This document shows positions 34,328 to 48,441 of a stretch of DNA of 64,000 nucleotides, piece by piece. Every line of letters begins with the position of its first letter. Within the stretch, counting starts at the first letter, position 1. The DNA comes from Nageia nagi (Eukaryota > Pinophyta). Location of the stretch: the NCBI GenBank assembly GCA_050084985.1, contig JBITNC010000001.1, positions 55,118,001 through 55,182,000 on the forward strand, in the 5' to 3' direction. The translations under genes were made by a program, and so were the position numbers. The notes beneath the pieces were generated by a model. The model saw only the letters and a program-made list of their open reading frames with translations. It searched no databases and had not been told where the DNA came from.

Positions 34328-36935
34328 ATGGCGCCACGCAAGAGGATTTTAGCAAAGGGCAAATCAATCTCAAAGGAGGTATTTCAACCATCTATTTCTT
34401 TATTTTTATTTTTTATTTTTATTTTTTTTCCGGTATTAGGTTTATAGTAGTAATTTAAATTCTTTATCTATATTGTTAGTATAATGTAGATTGTATTACA
34501 ATAGGCTTTTATGGTTTTTGTATTTATTTTATGTATATTTTAAAAACCCTAGCCGAGGGTTTGGGCCTCGATTGTGGTTTTTAAATAATCATCGGTGATT
34601 TTATCGATCATCGATGATCTCTCAGGATCATCGTCGATTGTAAGGATCGGCAACGATCTGTTTGAGTCGTCATAGATCGCTTAACACGATCGATGATGAT
34701 CCTAAACAAACTTTTTGTGCATTTTTTTTTTGTTAATCAATGTATTTTAATATTATTGTTTTAATATAGCATTAATATAGCATATTTTAATATTATTATT
34801 TTAATATAGCATATTTTAATATTATTGTTTTGTTTTCTTAGTTCTAATCAATTATTTTTTAAATGTTTTTTTTTTCTACTAAAATTTCATGTCTATCTTT
34901 TTTAGGTTTCAGAAGTTTTTACTTCTAGGGTCATTACCCTCAGATTCTCCATGACCTTAGTGGTTGAGTACCTAACTCAGATCATGCTTTTCTTTGTGAT
35001 GTTGGTTTTGGAGCGGCTCCATATATGGGTCGTATCCAAAAGGACCTTACCATTTTAGCTACCCTTTTTGAGAGATGGGATCCAACGATCAATGCTTTTT
35101 GTCTACCTACTGGTCCTATTACCATTACATTGGAGGATATCCATCACATTTTGAGACTTCCAGTTCGAGGCATGGATATAGGTCTTCTTCAGACTAGAGA
35201 GGAGGCTTGACCTTTGGTGAGGGCACTTTTTGGAGATGATGTGGTTGAGGAGTTGATGGTTCAGATTCAGGCAGGAGGCCTGATGTATTATCAATTTTGG
35301 TGAGGATTATCAGAGGAGGAGCATCCTGCATATCTTCATGTTACCTATATTATGGGATGCATCATGTGTTATGGTGCACCAGATGCTGGTGGTGGGAGAT
35401 TTCCTTGGGCTCTGATGGGTGTACTTCATCAGATGATGACTTTGAGGATTACTTTTGCTTAGGCTCCTTCATTATTAGCCCTTATTTATAGGGAGCTTTA
35501 TTTATTGGTGTGGACTCCTAGGGCTACAGTTGCTACATCACTTATTTTATAGGCCTGGGCATATGAGCATATTTATCCTTACCAGCCTTTAGGATTACCT
35601 AATTCTACGTATACCACTTGTAGATATCCATCAGGTATTCGACATTGGAGCCATTTATTAGTTATTCCTCGTAGAGATGGCATTTGGATAGATGTTGCCT
35701 TCTACAGATAGCTCCTGAGTAGTTTGACTTCGGGTTAGATCCGATGGAGGATTGGTTTACAGATTGCCAATTTTGTTGAGACCAATTTTCATTTATATGG
35801 GATCAGACAGGTGCTATTTTTACGGGGTCCACAAGCAGGTATTATAGAGTATTTTCATTATGATTGGTTTTGTCGATAGTTTGGTCTCCCTCAGGACATT
35901 CCACCTCCACCCCTCCAATATCTTCATCCAGGGGATGCTCCTGTATCAGGTGTTTCTATGTTGTCTTATTCACCTATGGTCCTTAGAGCTGGTGAGGATA
36001 TCCTAGATGAGGATATGCTTATGGATGATGTGGGTACTTCAGAGGGTTTTGCATCATGGTGGGCTATTGAGCTAGCAGAGTTTTTTAGGATTGAGATGAC
36101 CATTGAGCATCATGCTCAGAGGACTCGAGTGGATACAGCTCTAGAGGTAGTGACTAAGGAGCCTATTGGTACTACTAGTGGGGATGATTTTACTATGGTA
36201 GATTTTGAGGGTTTTGATGTTGGGGGTATGACTGGAGAGATTCCAAAGACTGAGGAGGTTAGATTTCTGTAGCCTGAGGTTCCTACTCAGTCTACTTTTG
36301 AGCGAGGGGAGTCCAATGGGAGGAGTGTTGCTTCTTATGAGGTTGAGATCGTAGAGCTCTAGTATGTGATTGAGGAGCTTCACACCCTTCAGGATGCTTA
36401 TACTTTAGAGTTGGCTAGTTTGAGAGGAGATATTACATCCTTGAGGACTGAGATGATAGCTCTCAGACATTTTGACAATGCCCACATGAGATATAGATCT
36501 GAGCGAGATACCCTTCACTGATCTCTAATGGATGCTAATGCTCATATTGCTGAGTTATCTGGTGGAGTTGTAGCTCTGGGTGTCAATACTCCCATTCCTT
36601 CTATAGATGAGCATCCAGATTAGTTGAGAGAGCAAGATTATTATCGCAGGGTTATGAAGCTTTGGTTACCTAGTTTCTCAAGATATTTTTTAGATGGTCC
36701 TAGTTCACCACCTAGGCCAACACCAAGGTTTCCTCGTTCATCAGTTTTTGGTGGCTTGGGTCATTTAGGTAGTCGAGGTCATCATGCAGCATCAGTTTCT
36801 CGATCTCAGTCTACTGCTAGGGGTGTGTCTCCTCGTACATATGCTATAGGCTTGAGATCTATTACTAGGGATGCAGGTTCTTCAGAGCATCCTGGTGATC
36901 CTCATGATGATGTTGTATCTACTGGAGGACATTGA
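34328..36935 (+). pseudogene. plant mobile domain (PMD) gene in INN2
   Basis: ATG at 34328 (MAPRKRILAKGKSISKE), acceptor at 34904-34905, exon 2 from 34906. A one-base deletion near 34927 shifts the frame early. LFERWDPTINAFCLP, ITITLEDIHHILRLPVRGMD and later blocks are present. The Arg codon of PVRGMD (35164 on) is intact here but TGA in INN1, and the Gln codons near 35265 are intact here but TAG in INN1. Other positions are stops only here, for example in 36610-36625. The ancestor of both must have been open. Confidence 0.8.
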
Positions 36936-39165
36936 TATTCCATTTCGATGATATATATATGATGTAATTTTATTTATTGGTATTATGGCTCATGTTGATA
37001 TGATGATTATGGTGTTATATTTTCTTGATGTACTGTTTAGATTATTTTTATTATGTGATGGATAGAATGATGGTATGTTATAATGTTTCTATGAATCTTG
37101 ATGCATGGTTTTACATTTTCTATATAGATTTATGATGAAAATAGGTATGATGTGATATTAGGTATGATGTGAAAACATAATTATTTTTTAATTACTTGAT
37201 GATGAATAGATGTTGATGATAGATGTAACTTTCAGAATGTATGATGCCTAGATATAATTATGAGCTATATGAGGATACTTGATAACATGAAATAACATAA
37301 TTTGTTTAAATAATTGATTGATTATAAATTGTGGCTAATTAACCTGTTAATTAATTTAATAATTAATAACATATTTTATAAATGATGACAATGGTTTTGT
37401 GTGATGTATGCAAACATGATTTAGATTTGATAACTAATCATTAATATCCTAGTTTTTAATGATAACTTAATAAATATTTTAATACATCATTTAAAAAATG
37501 AATTTAAATTTTTATATTGACTTTAGATATTATTTAAAATATCTAAAATATGTATATTAACTTAATTTATTAAGAATCATTATTTTCAAATATTAAATCT
37601 TCTAGATTTTAAGATTATTTAAGGACATATTTTTATTAAATTTTTGCGGAATCAGATGCATCATTTTCCGCACTTGGCAATTTTTTATAATAAACCACTT
37701 GACATGGTAAACTAATTCTTTATGGATGTTATGAACATTAACTTTATCTTGGTCAGGAGAACAATAATTAATCATTCTTATCCTTTCCAAAGAAAAGCAA
37801 ATTTTAATAATGTTCAAAGGTAATAGAAACTAATGACGTATGGATGCATATGAACATTAACTAAACTTGGTTAGGAGAACAATAAATACTCATTCTTATC
37901 CTTACCAAAGAAAAGCAAATTTTAATAATGTTCAAAAGGTAATATGTATATTTAAAACATGGTTTAACATGAAACAATAGTGACTTTAGGAATGTATATG
38001 AACATTAACTTTATCTTGGTCAAGAGAATAATAACTAATCATTCTTATCTTTCCCAAAGAAAAGCAAATTTTAATAATGTTCAAAAGTAGGATATAATAG
38101 TAAAAAATGGGTTTAACAAAATGAAACGAATAATCCTAAACACCAACAAATTATATAATATGAAGGATATTCATTATAACAAAAAGATTAAGTGACCTTT
38201 GAATTAATAACCAAGTTATTATAACATCTACCTTATCTTTCTTTATTTCAAGATTTAACAACCTAAGATGATATCAAACAATATTATTATATGTTGATAA
38301 AAAACCTAAAACTCTATGTGTGTAATGACATTCATTTCCCTTCTTAGATCATTTGACATGGAATTATCTTAGAAACATTAATGAGCTAATCCATCCATAT
38401 GGAACGTATAAAGGTCCATAGAAAATTGCTTAACCACCTTGATCCCGCTACAACCTTGCTCTACTACCAGTCAGGCGTCCATAGCCCCAGTAGAGGATAT
38501 TGTAATCACCCAAGAATCATTGATATTATGTAATAATTTTTTTTTTTATATATATATTCTCTCTCTCTCTTTTTATATATATATATATATATATATTCTC
38601 TCTTTTTTTTTTTTTTACCAAATGATTCTTGGGTTCGGGATGAAGCGAATAATAGGATAGATATGTAATCTTTCACTCTTAATGTTTCTAAAATAATTTC
38701 ATTCAAATTCTCTTAGAATTCCTTAATGTATTAAGTGTTTGGAGTTTTTGATTTTTCTTCGAACATACAAATTTTATGTTTTTCTATCATCTAGGGTATG
38801 TCATTTCTTTATGAAAGAAAGGATAAAGTGAATGTAGTGATAACAAGGAGATTATTCTAAGATAACCTTTTCATACATTACACATTTACTGGATAATCAC
38901 TGTTACAATGACATGCAACATATATTTACATCATACAAGGGTAGGGCACCCAATTGCCAAGTGACCTCTAGATGTTCCCATCTAGGTATATTTTTTAATT
39001 TTATAAATTTTATGTGTTTTATGATTTTTCAAATTTTTAGGATTTTATGATTTTTCTATTTTTAGGATTTTATGATTTTTCTATTTTTTAGGATTTTATG
39101 ATTTTTCAAATTTTTAGGATTTTATGATTTTTCTATTTTTTAAGATTTTATGATTTTTCTATTTT
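36936..39165. other. INN2 spacer between PMD and ORF3
   Basis: Counterpart of 16594-18819. It contains the triplicated repeat at 37721-38090, the microsatellite hairpin at 38507-38635 and the ~25-bp tandem repeat at 38998-39178. No gene. Confidence 0.6.
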
Positions 39166-40386
39166 TTAGGATTTTATGATTTTTTCATTTTTTCTAGGGA
39201 ATCTATTCGTGATGCATTCAAATCGAGTTTGAACTGCATCAGGATTAAATAAACAATGTGTTGAACTAAACAAAAAACTAAAATCTAATACCACTTGATT
39301 ATGATAAATTTTTGGAACACAATAATCTAAGTGTTCGGATGTCACGGTTTGTGTGATTGAAATGAGTCATTCTTGATATCTTAAAGTCTGGTTGTGAGTA
39401 CAATCGACCAGTATTTTGGGCTTTTCTATAGGCCACAGAAGACAAAAATATATCATTAAATCATATTCTAATTTGGGAGAACACCATAACTCAAAGGCAT
39501 TGATACAAACGATAACTTGATACCCATTTATTTTAACATCCCAACCGTAAGATTCGCATGTATCATAGAATGTCAAGGCCAATTTTTGTTGTATTTCTGT
39601 AGGCATGGAAAAAACATTTGAGTACAAAGGAGTAGGGGCATTACGAATAACTTTCATAAAGATGTCTTTGTCATACCCATTTTTGAACCCTGGAAGATAA
39701 CTTCCATTATTCCTTACTCTACATTCTTTTGACAGTCTTTCGATGATCTCATTTCTAACCTTTATTTGACTTATCGTTTTAAGTTCGGCAATACGCAAAG
39801 CTTGCCTTTTCGCTAACTTTTGTTCCCAAATTGTGTGTCGCATTTGCATACGAGAACATCTATGAATTTGCCTATAATATTGTTGTGACGTTCTAGGGGG
39901 AAAAGCCACAAAAGTATTTGAAAAATCATAAATCACCCTTTTATGAGGTAAATAATGTAACATTTCATCCATCCATTCTAGGCTTTTGATTAATTGTTTA
40001 ATGCATTTCAACCTAGCTAAAAGGAGTGAATACTCAGTTAATTGACAATTTATGACAATCTTTGGTATTCCATAAGGCCATTGTAAGCAGAAAGCCATTA
40101 TTCTTTGTGATATTCTTTCCATATGGGTGAAATAGATTGGTGGATCTAAAATAATGCTTACTTCGTATCCACACAAAGTGACTCCCCAATCATTATTCCT
40201 AACACAAAACATATGAAATGTTCTTTTATATTATTCATCAATAGTCAATTGTAAATAATTTAAAAGATTAAGATCAAATCTATGTCGTAAATATGTTAAC
40301 GCAAAATCACCTGGATATCTCGATGGTGGAAATCGTACTTGTGGTGGCATTATGCTACCTTCAGCAGATTCCCTTGCCAGATTCAT
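39166..40386 (-). pseudogene. INN2 ORF3, two premature stops
   Basis: 1221 nt from ATG 40386 to TAA 39168-39166. It is open for 281 codons at 40212-39367, the longest surviving stretch of this protein. Stops are a TAA in place of Gln (DEQYK) near 40235 and a TGA at 39369-39367 where INN1 has Arg. It keeps both copies of the internal duplication (see the INN1 entry) and the Trp that INN1 lost. Function unknown. Confidence 0.65.
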
Positions 40387-40489
40387 CTTTTCTATTTTAA
40401 TCATTAACACTTGACAAATATTAATACTTTTATTTATTTATTATTTTAACAATAAAATAAAATAAAATAAAACTAATGTACACATTTTT

Positions 40490-41640
40490 TTTATGTATAG
40501 AAAGGTCGAAGATGCATGATATTTATAGGTTCACGTTCTTCATTTCCTTCTAAATCTGATAAATGATAAGTTCCTCTACCGAATTTTTTCTTAATGATAT
40601 ATGGTCCTAACCAATTTGGAGCAAACTTATCTCTAAGCTGTCATTCTATTCGTGAAGTTTGTTGATTTTCTTTTAAAACCAAATCACCTATTTCAAATTC
40701 ACGAATTAGAGCCCTTTTATCAAAAGCTCATTTTATCCTTTTCTGATAAACATGCATATGTTCTAAAGGATTAATACATTTTTCATCTAATAATAATAAT
40801 TTATCTAAGCGAGTCTATCTTATTTCTTCATCAGAATTTTGCTCACTTAGATTTACTCTAAGAGATGGTATTTCAAGTTCTATAGGTAGGATAGCTTCTG
40901 TTCCATACACTAAAGAGAATGGTGTTGCCCCAATAGGAGTGCATACACTGGTACGATAAGCCCATAAGGCTTTTGGTATTTGAATATGCCAATCTCTATG
41001 AGAATCATTTACTATTTTTGCTAAGATGTTTCGAATAGTTTTATTAGTATCCTCTGCCTGTCCATTGCCTTGTGGATAATAAGGAGTGGAAAAAGTTTGT
41101 TTAATCTTATACTTATCACATATTTGTTTTACATCCTTATTTTTAAAATTTTTTCAATTATCCATAATTAATTGATTTGGCACACCAAATCTACATATAA
41201 TATAATTTTCTATAAAATTCACGATTCATGAGCCAACAGTGGAAGTCATGGGAATAGCCTCTACCCATTTGGTAAAATATTCAGTCACTGTAATTATGAA
41301 CTTATGTCCACCAGAAGATGTAGGTGTAATTTGTCCTATTAAATCTAATGCCCATTTAGAGAATGGCCAAAGTGATTGTATAGGATGCAGTTCTTGAGAT
41401 GGTTGTGAAAATAAATGAGCGTATTATTGACATTTAAAACATTTTTTAACATATTCACAACAATCTTTTTCCATAGTTGGCCAATAATACCCCATTCGTA
41501 TTAATCATTTTACAATTGCAACACCATTAAAATGTCCTCCACATGTTCCATCATGGGCAAAAGATATAGCCTTTTTAACATCATTCCATTCAAGACATCT
41601 GAGTAAAATACCATTAAAATTTCATCGATGTAAAATGTCC
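40490..41640 (-). pseudogene. INN2 integrase, broken
   Basis: Counterpart of the INN1 integrase. The HHCC region (about 41560-41420), core start (LDLIGQI near 41340) and C-terminal GRGTYHLSDLEG to HIRPFYT region (about 40590-40490) are recognisable but split by more stops than in INN1. Confidence 0.8.
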
Positions 41641-41689
41641 CCTAACAAACAATATTTCATTGCTTTAATTTTAAAAGCTCGTCATGCTG

Positions 41690-42304
41690 ATTTATTAAGG
41701 TTTGCAGGAAGATTTCCAAATTTTAAAAAGTCTATCAATTCTTTGTACCAATTATCTTTATCATTTATGTCAATATTTAATACACTTTTTTCTTCATCTT
41801 CCTATTGTAACAATGATTGAGATAATTGAATTATCTCAACTTGAATTGAAGATTTTTTAGGATCCTCTAGGATAAGAGATCCAATAGAAGCCATAGCATC
41901 TGCAAATCTATTATATGATCTTGGTGCCACTTCTATACTAAATTGGTCAAAAGAATTTAATAATTTCTCAACTAATGCTTTATACTTTTGAAGTAAAGGC
42001 TCTTTACATTGATAGATTCCTTTCACTTGATTACGATGAGTAAAGAATCTCCAATAAGCTTTATTCTTTTAAGTTTTAATTTAATAGCAATTTTTAATGC
42101 TAATATCAAAGCTTCATATTCTGCATTGTTATTAGTACAAGGAAATTTTAATTTAAATGAATAAGGTATAGGGATACCTTGTGGTGTTATGAATACAACA
42201 CCTGCTCCACCACCTTGTTCACATCGAGAACCATCAAAGTGTATTGTCATATCCCAATCATTTTCAAGTTCTACAGGTATTTCAATTTCATCTAATTGAA
42301 ACAC
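41690..42304 (-). pseudogene. INN2 archaeal-type RNase H and tether
   Basis: 42304-42023 is open. It has HFDGSRCEQGGGAGVVF, NAEYEALILALKIAI and IGDSLLIV, the Asp, Glu and Asp positions of RNase H1-like enzymes. 42026-41802 continues the tether in a shifted frame. This is the clearest copy of the domain in the window. Confidence 0.8.
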
Positions 42305-42343
42305 TCCATCATCGGGTAATTCAACGATAAGTGGTTTATCATC

Positions 42344-43657
42344 TTACAATGCAGCCTCAGCGAGATAATCAGCAATTACTTGTCCTTTTATTGACTTTTG
42401 TCCAATAAAATGTAAATCAAATTCAGTTAAGTGCATTATCCACTTTATAGTTCTTGAATTTTTATAAGTTTTATTCATCATATATTTCAATGGATCTACT
42501 TTAGAAATGACATATGTTGTATTATTAAGCATATAATGTCGAAGTTTTTTAGTAGCAAAAACAATAGCAAGACATAATTTTTCCAAATATATATACTTAA
42601 TCTCCTAGCTCACTAGGGTTCTACTCAAATAATATATAGCTTGCTCTTTATTGTGTTCATTCTTTTGAGCAAGCATTATCCCTAAGGCGGTTTCAGTAGC
42701 TGAAATATATAACAAAAAGGGTACATCTTTTCTTGGTGGACTTAAGATAGGAGGAGATAATAAATATCTTTTAATTTCATCGAATGCATCTTGTTGGTCT
42801 TTGCCCCAATAATATTCTATCCCCTTTTTTAATAATTTTGTAAATGGTTTACATTTATCAGAAAGTTAAGCTATAAACCTTCTAATGGCTTGTAATTTAC
42901 CCTGTAAACTCTGTAATTGTTTTAGATTTGTAGGAGGTGGCATATCTACTACTGCCTTCACTTTACTAGGATCTATTTCAATTTCTTGTCGAGACACAAT
43001 AAATCCTAATAATTTTCCTGAAGTTACACCAAAAACACATTTTTTTGGATTTAACCTTACTTTATGTTCTAATAATCTATCTAAGACTTTAATTAGATCT
43101 TTTCCATGATCTACTCGATATTTAGATCTAACCAACAAATCATCGACATAATCTTCTACTATGTCATGCATATAGTCATGGAATATATAAGTCATAGCTC
43201 TTTGATAAGTTGCCCTAGCGTTTTTCAATCCAAAAGGCATAACTTTATAACAAAAGGTACCCCAAGGAGTTATAAAAGCCATTTTATGTTGATCTTTAGT
43301 AGCTAGTTTTTATTTGATTATAACCAGAAAACCCGTCCATCAATGATAACATATCATGTCCTGCTGTTGAATCTACTAGATTATCAATGCTAGGTAGTGG
43401 GAAATCATCTTTAGGACAAGCTTTGTTAAGATCACAAAAGTCTATGCATATTCTTATTTTTCCACTTGGTTTTTTCACAGGTACCATATTAGATATCCAA
43501 TCTGAATAATCTATAAGTTATATAAATTTGGCTTCTAATAATTTTTGGAGTTCTTCTTTTACCATTAATGCTATAGTAGGATGCATCTTACGTAATTTTT
43601 GTTTAATGGGTTTAGCATCAGGCTTTAATGCTAAATTATGTACTACTAATTTAGGAT
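42344..43657 (-). pseudogene. INN2 reverse transcriptase and RNase H
   Basis: Open blocks at 43487-43296 (PSGKIRICIDF ... DKFPLP-like region, SLMDGFSGYNQIK), 43282-42866 (MPFGLKNARATYQ, intact YVDDLLV box, LNPKKCVFGV) and 42586-42344 (RNase H). A frameshift lies near 43290, so it cannot give a full enzyme. Confidence 0.9.
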
Positions 43658-44688
43658 CTATCCGGGCATGTCTGCATATGACCATGCAAATACCTTTTCT
43701 CGTTCTTTTAATAAGGCTATAATTTTTTCTTGTTCATTTTCCGTGAGGTTTTCTCCTAATTGAATAATTTTAGGATTTTGAGGATCATTACTAATATTTA
43801 TTTCTAAAACCTTTTTAGTAAGCATATGCGACCCTTCTTCTAATTGATTTGGTACTGGTATCCAGCTATTTTCATTAATACTATATTCTTCATCGTATTC
43901 TTGAATTTGTTCATTCGTGCATACTTGACTTTCATAGGAACCAAGTATGTGATCTACATTTTTGAATTCATGTACCGAAGGATTAGATGATATAAGAGAG
44001 AAATCAGCAATCATTTCATTTGTAGAAGTATTGGCTATTATTTTGATTAAATTTTGATTTTCGTTAACTTCATCTATTCGTTCATTCTTTTGATCTTCAA
44101 TATCCTTCTCTTTTATTGTAACCATATTTACCGATGGTATATATGCATATGAAACGATTGATGATGTGACATTTTTATTTATTTTTTCTTGTATATGTCT
44201 TGGTGAACCCAAATGACTCCGGAGTGGCTCAATATTATTAATAAAGAGCCTTTCAACACCTTCTAAGACATCCATTTCACTTAATTGTCCTTCACTTATA
44301 TCAACAACTTCTTATATTATGGATTTTTTATCTAAGATTTCTTCATTATAATCCAAATTTTCTTCTTCTAAATTTCCTAATTTATCAATATTTTTATATC
44401 CATTCTTATAACCTAATCCACTTTTATCAGTGGGATCTTGGTATTGTAATTCCATTATTTCTCGGGGACCTTGTTCATATCAACCCAATCCTCGTCCTTG
44501 CCAATTGCATTTGTTAAAATAGTTTAAGACAAATGTTCTTGAATATGGCGATAAATATTTCATATCATTATTGAAATATCCTTCATATATTTGATTGGAT
44601 ATTGTTGATATAGGATCTACTATTCCCGCATAGATGAACATTGTCTGATTAGGTACTTCTCCTAAAGGCACTATTTATCCAATCACAC
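43658..44688 (-). pseudogene. INN2 protease-RT linker, truncated
   Basis: 44671-44480 and 44275-43658 correspond to the INN1 linker. The GRGLG motif is followed by a stop where INN1 has Arg. The region is cut at 44688 by ARR, so the protease and everything upstream are gone. Confidence 0.7.
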
Positions 44689-45008
44689 TGTTAGGTCCCT
44701 ATACATTATTATTGTTAGGTCAGCTATGGTTATTGTTATTTCCTTACATTATTATTGTTATTTCAGCTAGTGTCCTTTCATTGTAGTGGCACCCTTTGTA
44801 CTCCTATATATACTAAGGAGGTATTATCATTTGGGATGTCGATTGTTGTGTAATTGATGTGATGTAAAGGAGGTTGCCCCCTCGAAGTGGCTTATTACAA
44901 AGGAGGTTTCCCCCTTGAAGTGGCTTATTACATATTTTATCTATTATTCAATATGTTTAGCTCTCTCTTTGGTGATTTTATGCTATTTTGGGAACTTTGT
45001 TCATAACA
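44689..45008 (+). repeat. ARR LTR 1
   Basis: 320 bp, TGTTAGGTCC to CATAACA. TGGTACCAAAGC at 45011-45022 is the primer-binding site, close to the initiator tRNA-Met match (units 2 and 3 have TGGTACCAGAGC). Confidence 0.9.
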
Positions 45009-45787
45009 TTTGGTACCAAAGCAGACAATTCTAGGGTTTCACGACTCAAAACTAGTCATCGTGGAATTTTTGCTACCAATTTTTTTTCATGATGATTTAG
45101 ATTCTTAAATTTATTTTTTGTTTAGATGACATACATAAGAAGTTACAGTTCAAATTTCAGCATCTAATTCGCTATATTTTTCAAGTTACACTTAGGGGAA
45201 GTTAAGGTTTGTGACTAGTCTCAAAAGTAGGTCTGAAATAGGTGTTCTAACTAAAAAGGGTATATCTGAAGTTTTACAGCTCCAAACTATGTGAGACCTA
45301 TTGTATTGGTTATTTTACATATTGAAGTTTATTTTTTATGATTTTCAAGGTCTGATAATAAACAGGTAACACAAGGTACTTCGTACAAGTTCACTCTTCT
45401 AAAAAATCCAAAAATTAGCACATCTTGGGAAAGTTGCAGCCATTTCCTCTTGGACTATCAGAAATTGATGAAATCTATGGCATTGAAAAGAATACATCTG
45501 AGGCTACAATAGGTATAAATTTCAGACTTTAAAGGGCTGAAATTTCATATTTACATCAATTGGAAGTTTGGACAATAGAATAGTCTCCAAATCATGATTT
45601 AAAAAGGTACAATTTATTTATTTATTTCTTTAAATTTGCATATATTTTGATTGGAAGGTCTATTTGGGGTGATTCATAAGCTATTGGAAAGAAAAGAAAG
45701 AGTATATTATTTTAGGTATAGACATGTTTTGGCATCTTTAAACATAGGAGCTATCGTTACTTTGCCAGCACTGCATCCCGAGGAATT

Positions 45788-46023
45788 GTGGTCTCCTACA
45801 ACGTACTCGCAGTATATCGCTTAGGCCACTGTTGGATTCTCTCACGTACCTTTGAGTATATAGAGAGGAAATCATGCTCATGCACATACATGGTATATAG
45901 AGAGGTCCTTTAGGATTCCCTCACGTACTGCAAGTATATTAACAAGGGCCCTTTTCGAACGGTTGTGCATTAGACAGCACTAGCATAGAATTGAGCTCCC
46001 ACGTACCTTGCGTATATAGGGAG
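45788..46023 (+). other. five consecutive small hairpins in the ARR leader (unit 1)
   Basis: Five segments share an apical GTAC/ATAC, a short loop and GTATAT, each closed by a different outer stem: GTGG/CCAC (45788-45829), CTCTC/GAGAG (45839-45867), CTC/GAG (45877-45904), CCCT/AGGG (45918-45948) and CTCCC/GGGAG (45996-46023). They recur in unit 2 (48125-48360) and unit 3 (50495-50730). Stem changes between hairpins keep pairing while the loops differ. Confidence 0.75.
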
Positions 46024-46104
46024 ACCCCCTAGAATCTTGAAACCAACCAAGTTAACCTTTTGAACATATAGGAAATTCCTAATCCATAGTAATACTTAGT
46101 CAAA

Positions 46105-46998
46105 ATGCCACCCAAAAAAATTGATACACCAACTAGACCTCTAGAGGGTTCATCCATGACTATAGCAGAAAGTGAAGACATATTCTTTTGAATATCCCAA
46201 GTGGAAGAATTGGTTAAAGAGTGTGTAAAAAAGGGTGATATGGAGGAATTAAAAAGGGATTTGACAAAAGATTTGGCAACTAAAATGGATCAATATATGG
46301 AAAAGATTTTTCAACTCATACAAAAACCAGAGGGAAAGATTCCTAAAGATGTTGATATGGCCCAGGGTTATCAGGAAAATAATGATATTGTTCAAGGAGA
46401 TAAACCTTTCATTAATAAGCCTAATTTAGGAGGATATGCTTCTACTGATGGAAGTAATCAAGCATGGTTTTCAAGGGGAATCCAAATCCCCAATATCGAC
46501 ATGAGGAAGTTTGATGGAAGGGACCCCATCACTTGGATATTTCAAATGGAGCACTTTTTTGATCTACACCAAGTACCAACATCACAAAAAGTAACTATTG
46601 CATCCTTGTATCTAGAGCCTGAGTAGGTTGTATGGTACCAATGGCTTTGTGAATGTAAAAAGGGTTCTATTATATCTTGGTCTATTTTTACAGAGGAATT
46701 GATAGCCTATCATGAGGATGTTAAGAATAATTCCTTCTTTAATCAATTGACAAATCTAAGGCAAGAAGGTTCAGTGATGGAGCACATTCAACAACCAGAT
46801 GATAGATTGTTGGATCTCTTTATGGGAAGCTTAAAGGATAAAATTCAACATGAGGTGCATCTATTTGAACCAACATCCTTAGAGATGGATTTTAGGATGG
46901 CAAGGAAGGTTGAAAGTAAAAATATGGCAATGGCTGAATATTCCACATGGGAAGATGAGAAATTTCTACAGAAGCATCCAGAACTACTAAAATGTTGA
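46105..46998 (+). pseudogene. ARR gag, unit 1
   Basis: ATG at 46105 (MPPKK). A TGA at codon 29 (46189-46191) is shared by all three units. After that comes a coiled-coil-like stretch, then the retrotransposon gag domain (RKFDGRDPITWIFQMEHFF, then ASLYLEPE). A private TAG at 46624 replaces the Gln seen in unit 2, and 33 nt are missing before DDRLLDLF. It ends LLKC then TGA. The polypurine tract GAAGGAGAGGGGCA follows at about 47013-47026. Confidence 0.85.
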
Positions 46999-47026
46999 GG
47001 ACAACATTTTTTGAAGGAGAGGGGCA

Positions 47027-47346
47027 TGTTAGGTCCCTACACATTATTATTGTTAGGTCGGATATGGTTATTGTTATTTCCTTACATTATTATTGTTATG
47101 TTGGCTAGTGTCCTTTCATTGTAGTGGCACCCCTTGGACTCCTATATATACTAAGGAGGTATTATCATTTGGGATGTCGATTGTTGTGTAATTGATGTGA
47201 TGTAAAGGAGGTTACCCCCTCGAAGTGGCTTATTACAAAGGAGGTTTCCCCCTTGAAGTGTCTTATTATAGATTTTATCTCTTATTCAATGTGTTGAGCT
47301 CTCTCTTTGGTGATTTTATACTATTTTGGGAACTTTGTTCATAACA
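47027..47346 (+). repeat. ARR LTR 2
   Basis: 320 bp. Serves as the 3' LTR of unit 1 and the 5' LTR of unit 2. Followed by TGGTACCAGAGC. Confidence 0.9.
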
Positions 47347-48441
47347 TTTGGTACCAGAGCAGATGATTCTAGGGTTTCACGGCTCAAAACTAGTCATCGT
47401 TGAATTGTCGCTACCAATTTTGTTTCATGAGGGTTTAGATTCTAAAATTTATTGGGTTTTTATAAGACATAAGAAGAAGTTACAGTTCAAATTTTAGCTT
47501 CTAATTCGCTATATTTTTCAAGTTACACTCAGGGGAAGTTAAGGTTTGTGACTAGTCTCAAAAGCAGGTCGAAAATAGGTGTTCTAGCTAAAAAGGGTAT
47601 ATCTGAAGTTTTACAGCTCCAAACTAGGTGAGACCTATTGGATTGGTTAGGTTACAGATTGAAGTTTATCTATTACAATTTTCAAGGTCTGATAATAAAC
47701 AGGTAACACAAGGCACTTCGTACAAGTTCACTCTTCTAAAAAATCCAAAAATTAGCACATCTTGGGAAAGTTGAAGCCATTTCCTCTTGGACTATCAGAA
47801 ATTGATGAAATCTATGGCATTGAAAAGAATACATCTGAGGCTACCATAGGTAGAAATTTTAGACTCTAAAGGGCTGAAATTTCATATTTACATCAGTTGG
47901 AAGTTTGGACAATAGAACAGTCTCCAAATCACGATTTAAAAAGGTACAATTTATTTATTTATTTCTTTAAATTTGCATATATTTTGATTGAAAGGTCTAT
48001 TTGGGGTGATTCATAAGCTATTGGAAATAAAAGAAAGAGTAGATTCTTTTAGGTATAGACATGTTTTGGCATCTTTAAACATAGGAGCTATCATTACTTT
48101 GCCAGCACTGCATCCCGAGGAATTGTGGTCTCCTACAACGTACTCGCAGTATATCGCTTAGGCCACTGTTGGATTCTCTCACGTACCTTTGAGTATATAG
48201 AGAGGCCATCATGCTCATGCACGTACATGGTATATAGAGAGGTCCTTTAGGATTCCCTCATGTACCGTGAGTATATTAACAAGGGCCCTTTTCGAACGGT
48301 TGTGCATTAGACATCACTAGCACAGAATTGAGCTCCCACGTACCTTATGTATATAGGGAGACCCCCTAGAATCCTGAAACCAACCAAGTTAACCTTTTGA
48401 ACATATAGGAAATTCCTAATCCATAGTAATACTTAGTCAAA

